NCBI GenBank assembly: GCA_002298075.1
Contig: DBLW01000005.1
Span: forward strand, 1 to 5,693
Length of the DNA stretch: 5,693 nt
Source of the DNA: Bacteroidales bacterium UBA714
Lineage (GTDB): Bacteria; Bacteroidota; Bacteroidia; Bacteroidales; UBA932
Reading direction: 5' to 3'
Positions within the stretch are counted from its first letter, which is position 1. Each line of letters opens with the position of its first letter. Under the pieces are notes generated by a model. It was given only the letters and a program-made list of their open reading frames with translations. It ran no database searches and was not told the origin of the DNA. The position numbers were made by a program, and so were the translations under genes. This document shows, piece after piece, positions 1-5,388 of this stretch.

Positions 1-203
1 ATTGTGTTCATGGTCACGAAAATGCGTGCCCCGAACTTGTGGGCATGGCTGCAAAGCTTCTGTATGTCGCTCATGCTGTTTCCTGCAGCCTGGCGTGCCC
101 CGAACTGCTCGCCGGCGATATACACAGCATCGGCACCGCAGTCTATGGCCGCGATGCCGATCTGAAGGTCTCTTGCCGGGGCAAGCAGCTCGATCTGCCT
201 CAT
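1..203 (-). CDS. U32 family peptidase, N-terminal fragment (runs off left edge)
   Basis: This is the first 67 residues of a U32-family (collagenase-like peptidase) protein; the rest lies beyond the left edge. The translation begins MRQIELLAPARDLQIGIAAI and continues with DCGADAVYIAG, FGARQAAGN and FGARIFVTMNT. These are the characteristic first strands of the U32 TIM-barrel-like domain (ELLAPA, then GADAVY). The family is named for peptidases, but well-studied members such as RlhA and TrhP (YegQ) act in RNA hydroxylation, so proteolysis should not be assumed. The key cysteines and C-terminal domains are outside the window, so the subfamily cannot be assigned. The ATG lies one base after the TAA of the upstream TPR gene, which fixes the start and argues for co-transcription and translational coupling. 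No signal peptide is seen, so the product is probably cytoplasmic. The family call is firm; the function is not. Confidence 0.88.
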   Translation of the reverse strand, partial: MRQIELLAPARDLQIGIAAIDCGADAVYIAGEQFGARQAAGNSMSDIQKLCSHAHKFGARIFVTMNT

Positions 204-204
204 G

Positions 205-1137
205 TTATTTGAGGGTTTCGAGCATCTGTTTTGCCGTAGGGCCGAACTTAGGGTCGCTCAGAATCATCTGGTAATATTCCTTTGCTTTTGCATTGTCACC
301 CATCTGCTGTGCTGTAGCGGCGATAGTGTATTTGAACTGGTTGGCGTCCTTGGCGTTAGGAGACAGTTCAAGATATTTCTCAAGATACTGTATAGCCTCA
401 GCGTTCTTCTTGAGCTGTGAAGCTGCAGTACCGGCAACTTTCATTGCAGTCGCATTCTCAAGGAAAGAGTCTGATTTGAGGGCTGCTGCAATGGCCTCCT
501 CATATTTCTTTGCCTTAAGCTGTGCTGCAGCTGTCTTGACATACATGTTTGAAAGCTGCTTGTATGCATTCTTGTCCTGTCCGTGTCTTGCGGAAAGGAG
601 GAAAGCCTCCTCAGCCTCAGCCTGCTGTCCTGCACCGTTGAGCGCCATTCCGAGACGGAGGGCTGCCATTCCGTTGGTGCTGTCAGCTGCCACAACCTGC
701 TTGTATGCCTCTGCAGCTCCTGCGAAGTCCTTTGCATTGAGAAGGTCGTTGGCTTTCATCATGTTCACCTGTCCGATGAGTGTCTTTGCCTCCTCGGCGG
801 TTTCAATGTTGCCGTAAAGCTCAGCTGTCTCTACAGTCATGTTGAGCTGCTCTGCGGCAGCATCGAAATTGTCGGCTTTGATGAGGTCTTTCGCCATTGA
901 GAGCATTACAACAGGGATGTAGTTCCTGCAGTTGTCTGCAATCTCAGCTCCATCCTCTCCGAGGGTCTCGGCCATTGTAAGCGCTGATTTGAAATGTTCC
1001 AGTGCTGCATCCTTGTTGCCCATCTGGAGTTCCATCGCTCCGTTGTTATAGGTCTCTGTCACCTGGTTTATGTCCTGGGCTGACATAGTGCCTGCCGCCA
1101 TTGCGGCTGCGGCAAAAATGAGGAAAAATTTCTTCAT
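205..1137 (-). CDS. exported tetratricopeptide-repeat (TPR) protein
   Basis: A 310-residue protein made almost entirely of helical repeats. Residues 1-20 form a signal peptide: MKK, a hydrophobic Ala-rich core, then an MSA|QD site for signal peptidase I. There is no lipobox cysteine, so it should be periplasmic rather than a lipoprotein. About seven TPR-like helix pairs follow, at roughly residues 24-57, 70-105, 120-153, 155-186, 190-224, 228-262 and 264-298. The clearest have the usual small and aromatic pattern, for example AKDFAGAAEAYKQVVAADS and AEAIQYLEKYLELSPNAKD. No enzymatic domain is visible. TPR arrays bind proteins; the partner is unknown. The start is supported by the signal peptide and by a -7 box about 50 bases upstream. 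The gene runs directly into the U32 gene with a one-base gap, so the two are probably one operon. Similar exported TPR proteins are common in Bacteroidales and mostly uncharacterised. Confidence 0.9.
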   Translation of the reverse strand: MKKFFLIFAAAAMAAGTMSAQDINQVTETYNNGAMELQMGNKDAALEHFKSALTMAETLGEDGAEIADNCRNYIPVVMLSMAKDLIKADNFDAAAEQLNMTVETAELYGNIETAEEAKTLIGQVNMMKANDLLNAKDFAGAAEAYKQVVAADSTNGMAALRLGMALNGAGQQAEAEEAFLLSARHGQDKNAYKQLSNMYVKTAAAQLKAKKYEEAIAAALKSDSFLENATAMKVAGTAASQLKKNAEAIQYLEKYLELSPNAKDANQFKYTIAATAQQMGDNAKAKEYYQMILSDPKFGPTAKQMLETLK

Positions 1138-1186
1138 GACGTTATCTTATTTGTTCAACATAATTATCCGTAAGGCCAGATAAATG

Positions 1187-1194
1187 CAAAAATA
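1187..1194 (-). promoter_or_regulatory. -7 promoter box for the TPR-U32 operon
   Basis: Read on the minus strand this is TATTTTTG, an exact match to the Bacteroidetes primary-sigma -7 consensus TAnnTTTG. It would start transcription near 1180, giving a leader of about 40-45 bases before the ATG at 1137. I see no good TTTG -33 box at the usual distance, so the call rests on the -7 box and its position. Confidence 0.55.
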
Positions 1195-1208
1195 GGAATT
1201 TTTTGTTT

Positions 1209-1216
1209 TATTTTTG
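1209..1216 (+). promoter_or_regulatory. -7 promoter box for the M16-like/DUF3109 unit
   Basis: TATTTTTG matches the Bacteroidetes -7 consensus TAnnTTTG. It lies 21 bases before the ATG at 1238, predicting a short leader of roughly 15 bases. This supports starting the M16-like gene at 1238 rather than at the in-frame TTG at 1214, which lies inside the box, or the ATG at 1226, which would be almost leaderless. No convincing -33 box is visible. Confidence 0.5.
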
Positions 1217-1237
1217 CACCCGGCTATGGTATTTGTT

Positions 1238-3841
1238 ATGAAAAAAGGGGTTAGACATATATTCGCATCAGCTTTGACCATGCTTTTTGCATGTGTGCTG
1301 CATGCCCAGGAAATTCCGGTGCTTCCTGCCGACCCGGCAGTCACTTCAGGAGTCCTTCCTAACGGGATGTCCTATTATATAGTTTCAAACGGTTCTGAGA
1401 AAGGTTTTGCGGACTTCGCTCTTGTGCAGAGGACAGGGTTTTGCACTGTGCCGGATTCGCTTTCGTGCATGGTCGGGGCCACGGCTTACAGCGCATTGGA
1501 CTCGCTTCCGCATTTCCCGGGAACTTCTCCTGCGAAATTTCTTGCAAGGCATGGCTGCGGACCCGGACCGGAAGGATTTGTAAGCGTCTCAGAAGATGCA
1601 ACCGTCTATAATTTCCGTGATGTCATGCTTTCCTGCGAGTCTGTCACGGATTCGTTGCTCCTTATGATAATTGACATCGTGAACCGCTCCCGCTCAGATG
1701 AAGGCTTCTTCATGAGGGAATGGTACGCCCCTTCCGACCAGGCGGTGATAGTCAGCGGTGACGTGGACGCAGGCCGGGTGGCCGAAAAGCTCAGGATGCT
1801 TTCATACGTATGCATTTCGGGAATATCACTTCCGCGTCCTGAATATATGTGGGATGACCGTCCTGAAGTGGAGTTCATGGCTTCTGACACTGTGTGCGGA
1901 AATATTGCCGAAGTTTCTTTGACATGGCGTTCGCCGCGCACTCCGAAAGAGTATATGAATACGGTCCAGCCTGTCATCTATGATATTGCGCTTGACGAAC
2001 TGGCTCTTATTGCCCGTGACAGGATAATGGCGGAAATGTCTGAGAGGAACATCCCTGTGGCGGATGTCTCTTGTGTACGCTATGGAGGGCTTTCCGGTCC
2101 TGCCGACGAGCATTTCCGTGTGTCTGCCTCGGTCGCTGCGGAAGATGCGCGGGGAGCGCTTGGGACCATGGTTTCGTGCATGTCTGTTCTTGATGCAGAC
2201 GGCGCGTCCGGGGGAGAGTTCCGGACTGCGGGCAAAATATGCCTTGACATGCTTGAGGAGGATGCTTCTGCGCCGTTGAAATGGAACCGTGATTATGTTG
2301 ACAGGTGCGTCTGGGCCTTCCTTTACAACGGCACGCTTGCCTCAGCCAAAGAAAAAAAGGCTTTCCATGCTTCGAGAAGTGTACATGACACCACAATGCT
2401 CAGACTTTTCAACGGCATATCCTCGGCCCTGCTCGGAGGCAAGGGAAACCTGACGGTAAAAGCGGACGGGATGGCGGAAGATGAACTGAAGCATGTGTTC
2501 GATTCGGCATGGCATTCGGTTCTGCACCATGACTGGAGAAAGGTCTATTCTCCGGACCCTGCCGACACGGTTTCGCTGCCCGGTATCGGGCCTAAGGTAA
2601 AGATAAAGTCAATCAAGAAAGAGCATACTTCCGGAGGTGAGATATGGACTTTCACAAACGGTTTCAGAGTGATATACAAGAAGATGCCGTCAAATGGTGA
2701 CATGTATTATATGATGGCCATGAACGGTGGCTATGGTGGAGTTGATGGCCTTGGACGGGGAGAAGGCGCCTTCATGTCGGATTATCCGCAGCTTTGCTAT
2801 ATTTCCGGTCTTAAGGGACGCGACTTCAAGAAACTGCTCAGGTCTTTGGACATGACAATGGATACAAGGGTGAACCCTACGAATACCATGGTCAGCGGAA
2901 AAGTCCCGAAAAAAAGGATGCAGCTGCTGATGCGTTCACTTTTGGCGTTCTCCAACGAGCGCAGGCCGGACAGCACGGCATTCTCGTATTATGTCAGGAG
3001 CGAAAAGCTACGTCTTGGCATGGCAAGAAGAAGCGGTGCGGACGTTGTGGCGACAATAGACAGCCTTACCTGTCCGGAATATGACTATTCTCCGTACAAG
3101 TCTGCATCTAATCTTGATATGGGTGTCGCGGATAAGGCGGAAGAGCTTTTCGCTTCCCTGTCTTCGAAAATGAATGACGGCGTACTTATTCTTGTCGGGG
3201 ATATGGACGAAACCGCCCTTAAGAAAACGCTGTCCATGTATGTAGGAGGCTTCAGGACAAGGGAGATTGCCTTCAGGCGCCCTTCTGTGAGATATCAGCC
3301 GCTGTCCGGGTGGCTTACATATACGGTGGACGGGCCTCGTGACGGAATGGTCGTAGCCATGTCTTCGCGCCTTCCGATGACGGCGGAAAACAATCTTGCG
3401 GCTCCTGTGGCAGCCATGGCTTTGTGGAAAGGGCTGACTGAAGCATTTGCAGGGACGGGAGTGTCGTCGGAGGTGTCATATTCGTGCGGGATTTATCCGG
3501 AGGAGCGTTTCAGTGTGATGATTTCTCTTTCTCCGGCTCCGGGCAGCAGTCCGATGGCGCTCATAGGTACGGTACGTTCTGTGCTTGCCGGATTGTCACA
3601 GGAGTGCATCCCGGAAGAGGATATGTCCATATATAAGGCATATGTGAAGAATTGCCTGGCCCTTGAGATGTCTGCGCCTGACTATTGGAGGTATGCCATC
3701 GCTTTGAGATATCTTGAAGGCAAGGATTTTTCGACCGGATATGAAGCAAAGACGGATGCTCTGTCTTCTGAGAAAATCCGCCAGATTATTTCCCTGCTGG
3801 AAAAAGGGACCAAAGTTGAATATATAGTAAAAGGAAAATAA
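1238..3841 (+). CDS. exported M16 (insulinase-like) family protein lacking the catalytic motif
   Basis: An 867-residue relative of the large two-half M16 metallopeptidases of Bacteroidetes. Residues 1-23 are a signal peptide (MKK, hydrophobic core, LHAQE), which chooses the ATG at 1238. The N-terminal half starts with the family block DPAVTSGVLPNGMSYYIVSN (32-51) and ADFALVQRTG (58-67). Where active members have HxxEH, this one reads AYSALDSLPHFPG (83-95), so zinc ligands and catalytic Glu are absent. The segment that normally carries the distal Glu ligand is also missing: the text jumps from IIDIVNRSRSDEG (about 144-156) to EWYAPSDQAVIVSGDVD (161-177). The second half begins near 471 (FTNGFRVIYKK) and has VLILVGDMD near 649-656. 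The reading frame is intact, so this is a pseudoenzyme rather than a pseudogene. A binding, scaffold or partner-subunit role is an inference. Its stop overlaps the DUF3109 start by one base. Confidence 0.85.
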   Translation: MKKGVRHIFASALTMLFACVLHAQEIPVLPADPAVTSGVLPNGMSYYIVSNGSEKGFADFALVQRTGFCTVPDSLSCMVGATAYSALDSLPHFPGTSPAKFLARHGCGPGPEGFVSVSEDATVYNFRDVMLSCESVTDSLLLMIIDIVNRSRSDEGFFMREWYAPSDQAVIVSGDVDAGRVAEKLRMLSYVCISGISLPRPEYMWDDRPEVEFMASDTVCGNIAEVSLTWRSPRTPKEYMNTVQPVIYDIALDELALIARDRIMAEMSERNIPVADVSCVRYGGLSGPADEHFRVSASVAAEDARGALGTMVSCMSVLDADGASGGEFRTAGKICLDMLEEDASAPLKWNRDYVDRCVWAFLYNGTLASAKEKKAFHASRSVHDTTMLRLFNGISSALLGGKGNLTVKADGMAEDELKHVFDSAWHSVLHHDWRKVYSPDPADTVSLPGIGPKVKIKSIKKEHTSGGEIWTFTNGFRVIYKKMPSNGDMYYMMAMNGGYGGVDGLGRGEGAFMSDYPQLCYISGLKGRDFKKLLRSLDMTMDTRVNPTNTMVSGKVPKKRMQLLMRSLLAFSNERRPDSTAFSYYVRSEKLRLGMARRSGADVVATIDSLTCPEYDYSPYKSASNLDMGVADKAEELFASLSSKMNDGVLILVGDMDETALKKTLSMYVGGFRTREIAFRRPSVRYQPLSGWLTYTVDGPRDGMVVAMSSRLPMTAENNLAAPVAAMALWKGLTEAFAGTGVSSEVSYSCGIYPEERFSVMISLSPAPGSSPMALIGTVRSVLAGLSQECIPEEDMSIYKAYVKNCLALEMSAPDYWRYAIALRYLEGKDFSTGYEAKTDALSSEKIRQIISLLEKGTKVEYIVKGK

Positions 3842-3843
3842 TG
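3831..3843 (+). promoter_or_regulatory. TAATG stop/start overlap with Shine-Dalgarno-like AAGGA
   Basis: The M16-like stop TAA (3839-3841) shares its last A with the ATG of DUF3109 (3841-3843). AAGGA at 3831-3835 sits five bases before the ATG, a Shine-Dalgarno-like position. Bacteroidetes genes often lack such sites, so here it may assist reinitiation after the upstream gene. It decides the DUF3109 start and implies translational coupling. Confidence 0.55.
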
Positions 3844-4437
3844 TATCACGGAACAATAATCCAGATTGATGACTGTCTGGTGTCGGAAGAGATTCTGACG
3901 GAATATTTTTCATGCGACTATGAGAAATGCAAAGGCTGCTGCTGTGTGATAGGTGACAGCGGTGCTCCTATGGAGGAATGCGAGGCCGGTGCCATAGAGA
4001 AGAACTACGGGATCTTCTCTCCTCTGATGAGGGAGGAAGGACGTGCGGCCGTGGCTGCGAAAGGTTTTTTTGAAATAGATTGTGACGGGGATATGGTAAC
4101 TCCGCTTGTACCTGGCAGCGAAGAGTGCGCCTATACCATGTTTGATGAGGCCGGCAACTGCTTCTGCAGCATGGAGCGCTGCTGGTTTCAGGGCAAGGGC
4201 GATTTCCGCAAGCCTATTTCATGCTGGCTCTACCCTATAAGGATAACCCTGCTCAGCAACGGGACAAGGGCCTTGAATCTGCACCGGTGGGAAATATGCA
4301 GGGACGCTTTCGAAAAAGGCAAAAAAGAAAAGGTCCGCGTATATGAATTCCTACGCGAACCTATAGAGCGTTTCTTCGGCGAAGAATTTTACTGCGCCTT
4401 GTCTGAAGCAGCCAAAAGGCTTAACGCGGACTCATAG
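3841..4437 (+). CDS. DUF3109 family cysteine-rich protein
   Basis: A 198-residue protein recognised as DUF3109, related in appearance to the YkgJ-type CxxxCxxCC putative metal-chelating families. The N-terminal cluster is CDYEKCKGCCCVIGDSGAPM (C25, C30, C33, C34, C35). Further cysteines are C81, C96, C107, C109, C114, C128 and C153, set in family blocks GNCFCSMERC, KPISCWLYPIRI (124-135) and NLHRWEIC (146-153). The spacing suggests a bound metal or Fe-S centre, but no biochemical role is established that I know of. There is no signal peptide or membrane segment, so it is probably cytoplasmic. Length is normal for the family. In remembered members the cluster reads CxGACC; C33 here replaces that Ala. 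It is coupled to the M16-like gene by a one-base overlap, and its last 49 bp overlap the convergent DUF2007 gene. Confidence 0.9.
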   Translation: MYHGTIIQIDDCLVSEEILTEYFSCDYEKCKGCCCVIGDSGAPMEECEAGAIEKNYGIFSPLMREEGRAAVAAKGFFEIDCDGDMVTPLVPGSEECAYTMFDEAGNCFCSMERCWFQGKGDFRKPISCWLYPIRITLLSNGTRALNLHRWEICRDAFEKGKKEKVRVYEFLREPIERFFGEEFYCALSEAAKRLNADS

Positions 4438-4607
4438 TCCGCTTCATTCACTTTCAGCTTGATGTTCTGTTCTGCGGCATTGATGGAAGGATAGGAGGAT
4501 ACTTCTCCGAACACTTCCGCTTCGATGCCGTTGGATTCGAGCATTCCCTTGGCGATGCTTGCACGCATCGGGTCCGAGAATTTCGCCACTGTCTTAAGCT
4601 GTTTCAT
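4389..4607 (-). CDS. DUF2007 family small protein (putative signal-transducing domain)
   Basis: A 72-residue single-domain protein with the DUF2007 pattern: a first strand LKTVAKFSDPMRASIAKGML (4-23), then the turn ESNGIEAEVFGE, and IKLKVNEADYESALSLLAA at the C-terminus. DUF2007 (PF09413) is annotated as a putative prokaryotic signal-transducing domain with a small alpha/beta, ACT-like fold. The name rests on fold and context rather than a shown function. There is no signal peptide or membrane helix. The start ATG is followed directly by the conserved first strand, and the length is full for the family. It lies 36 bp after the membrane-protein gene on the same strand and may share its transcript; I see only weak promoter-like sequence in the gap. 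Its 3' end overlaps DUF3109 tail to tail by 49 bp. Confidence 0.85.
   Translation of the reverse strand: MKQLKTVAKFSDPMRASIAKGMLESNGIEAEVFGEVSSYPSINAAEQNIKLKVNEADYESALSLLAASDKAQ
4426..4442 (+). terminator. GC-rich hairpin over the DUF3109 stop codon, possible terminator
   Basis: GCGGACT (4426-4432) and AGTCCGC (4436-4442) form a perfect 7-bp stem around a CAT loop, and the DUF3109 stop codon TAG (4435-4437) lies inside it. On the plus strand it is followed by a pyrimidine-rich stretch (TTCATTCACTTTC) but not by a true T-run, so intrinsic termination is only possible. On the minus strand it codes for residues ADYESA of DUF2007. The stem is certain; the function is not. Confidence 0.4.
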
Positions 4608-4643
4608 AACTGACAGATTTAAAGGTTATTAATACTTTCTGCA

Positions 4644-5114
4644 TCATTCGCATTCCGGTGAGATGCGGTGCTCCAGTCCGGCTGACAGTCTCATCACGTC
4701 TTTTCTCAGTCCTTCCAACATCAGCTTTCCGGGCATTCCCGTGACGGTAATCCTGTCTTCGCACATCTTGATTATCCTTCCTGCTGCTCCCCTGCGGCGG
4801 AAAGTTGCACTGTCCCTGCTTTCGTTTTCAAGCACATAGCCCCTTTCTTCGAAAAACCTTACGGCTTCTGAGCGGATGTCAGCCCATTCTCCGGATATTC
4901 CGATTTCGCGCGTTATGAACCCGACTTTCGGATACACGGCGGCAACCAATGCAAAAAATATGGCAATCTTCCATATTGCGCTGTATCCTCCGTCAAAAAT
5001 TTTGGAAATGTCACCTTCCACGGCTCCTATGAACACCAGCATGAAGATGATGACAGCAGTTACGGCTGAGAAATAGAAAAAGTATTTGATGGACCTTATA
5101 AGATATTTCATCAT
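4644..5114 (-). CDS. two-helix membrane protein of unknown function
   Basis: A 156-residue hypothetical protein I cannot name. It starts MMKYLIRSIKYFFYF. A first transmembrane helix spans about residues 11-31 (VIIFMLVFIGAV) and a second about 46-61 (IWKIAIFFALVAAVYP), joined by a short loop with EGDISKIFDGGY. The remaining ~90 residues are a soluble, charged domain (SEAVRFFEERGYVLENES, TFRRRGAAG, DRITVTGMPG, GLEHRI) that looks like a small alpha/beta fold. Positive residues before helix 1 suggest both termini face the cytoplasm. I chose the ATG at 5114 (5111 is equally possible) because the longer frame from 5189 would read through the promoter box at 5159-5166. Similar small membrane proteins occur widely in Bacteroidales, from memory. 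It lies 36 bp upstream of DUF2007 on the same strand. Confidence 0.75.
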   Translation of the reverse strand: MMKYLIRSIKYFFYFSAVTAVIIFMLVFIGAVEGDISKIFDGGYSAIWKIAIFFALVAAVYPKVGFITREIGISGEWADIRSEAVRFFEERGYVLENESRDSATFRRRGAAGRIIKMCEDRITVTGMPGKLMLEGLRKDVMRLSAGLEHRISPECE

Positions 5115-5158
5115 GTTTGCGTTTATTTGAGTAAATGGCTTTAAATTTGTTCGCACCA

Positions 5159-5190
5159 CAAATATAGCAAAAGTTGAGAGCAGAAGCAAA
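5159..5190 (-). promoter_or_regulatory. Bacteroidetes -33/-7 promoter for the membrane-protein gene
   Basis: On the minus strand TTTG (plus positions 5187-5190) is followed after 20 bases by TATATTTG (5159-5166), a full match to the Bacteroidetes -33/-7 pattern TTTG and TAnnTTTG. Transcription would start near 5152, about 40 bases before the ATG at 5114, with an AT-rich leader typical of the phylum. It is the best promoter in the window. The -7 box is one end of a repeat element. Confidence 0.65.
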
Positions 5191-5227
5191 GTTTACTTTG
5201 ATTATGCCGAAACCAAGCGTATATATG
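5159..5227. repeat. intergenic palindromic repeat, copy 1 (69 bp)
   Basis: The element begins CAAATATAGC and ends GCGTATATATG, an imperfect outer inverted repeat. The first 21 bp (5159-5179) are identical to the start of copy 2. The centre is a hairpin CAAAG-TTTA-CTTTG (5187-5200). Its right part, from TGCCGAA to the end, resembles copy 2 from TGCTGAA. The left end provides the -7 box for the membrane-protein gene. Confidence 0.7.
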
Positions 5228-5237
5228 AACTTCAGTT

Positions 5238-5310
5238 CAAATATAGCAAAAGTTGAGAACAAAACGTCAAGCTTGCTTGTAAGTTTTGCTGAAGCACCGG
5301 CGTATATATG
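5238..5310. repeat. intergenic palindromic repeat, copy 2 (73 bp)
   Basis: Same layout as copy 1, offset by 79 bp. It has an identical 21-bp start (5238-5258) and the same GCGTATATATG end (5300-5310). The centre has diverged in sequence but keeps a stem: CAAGC-TT-GCTTG (5268-5279), enclosed by CAAAAC (5260-5265) pairing with GTTTTG (5283-5288). The left end again gives TATATTTG on the minus strand, a possible second promoter; candidate TTG -33 boxes lie 14 or 22 bases away, so it is weaker than the proximal one. Confidence 0.7.
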
Positions 5311-5320
5311 TCCGTCAGGA

Positions 5321-5348
5321 CAAATATAGGGTAAAATTATTATCTTTG
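5321..5348. repeat. short third repeat unit with outward -7-like arms
   Basis: CAAATATA (5321-5328) and TATCTTTG (5341-5348) form an imperfect inverted repeat (7 of 8 positions) around a 12-bp AT-rich spacer. It begins like copies 1 and 2 but lacks their hairpin core, so it may be an internally deleted copy or simply a divergent pair of -7 boxes. Confidence 0.5.
5341..5348 (+). promoter_or_regulatory. -7 promoter box for the coiled-coil gene
   Basis: TATCTTTG matches TAnnTTTG and lies 40 bases before the ATG at 5389, predicting a leader of about 35 bases that is AT-rich as expected for Bacteroidetes. No TTTG -33 box is seen at the expected distance. Confidence 0.55.
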
Positions 5349-5388
5349 TGTCCGCAAAGAAAAATTTAATCATCAAACTGACACTATC

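Larger units (their letters stand above)
1185..1218. repeat. perfect 10-bp inverted repeat in the divergent promoter region
   Basis: TGCAAAAATA at 1185-1194 is the exact reverse complement of TATTTTTGCA at 1209-1218, with a 14-bp AT-rich spacer (1195-1208). Each arm contains a TAnnTTTG -7 box reading outward, one toward the TPR gene and one toward the M16-like gene. The symmetry probably reflects two back-to-back promoters. It could also be the operator of a dimeric regulator or a shared melting region. Confidence 0.7.

Noticed and set aside
293..817. 174-codon plus-strand open frame opposite the TPR gene
   Set aside because: Its composition (Ser, Ala, Cys and Leu rich) is that of a shadow of an Ala/Glu-rich coding strand, with no domain.
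1214..1237. Eight-codon upstream extension of the M16-like gene from a TTG (with an ATG at 1226)
   Set aside because: The TTG lies within the predicted -7 box and the extension would precede a normal MKK signal peptide; the ATG at 1238 fits better.
1606..2396. Several minus-strand open frames of 95-129 codons opposite the M16-like gene
   Set aside because: Low-complexity Arg, His and Pro-rich shadows of a clearly coding plus strand.
1238..3841. M16-like gene as a pseudogene
   Set aside because: The frame is intact from signal peptide to stop and later family blocks are preserved, so catalytic loss alone does not show decay.
5115..5189. Longer start for the membrane-protein gene (MLLLSTFAIF...)
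   Set aside because: This region contains the -7 box and repeat DNA, and the extra residues are the translated repeat; the MMKYL start is more natural.
5159..5329. CRISPR-like array from repeats about 80 bp apart
   Set aside because: Only two full copies, similarity extends through the supposed spacers, and there are no cas genes; palindromic intergenic repeats explain it.
5011..5376. 121-codon minus-strand open frame
   Set aside because: It crosses the intergenic repeats and then runs out of frame through the membrane-protein gene; no recognisable domain.
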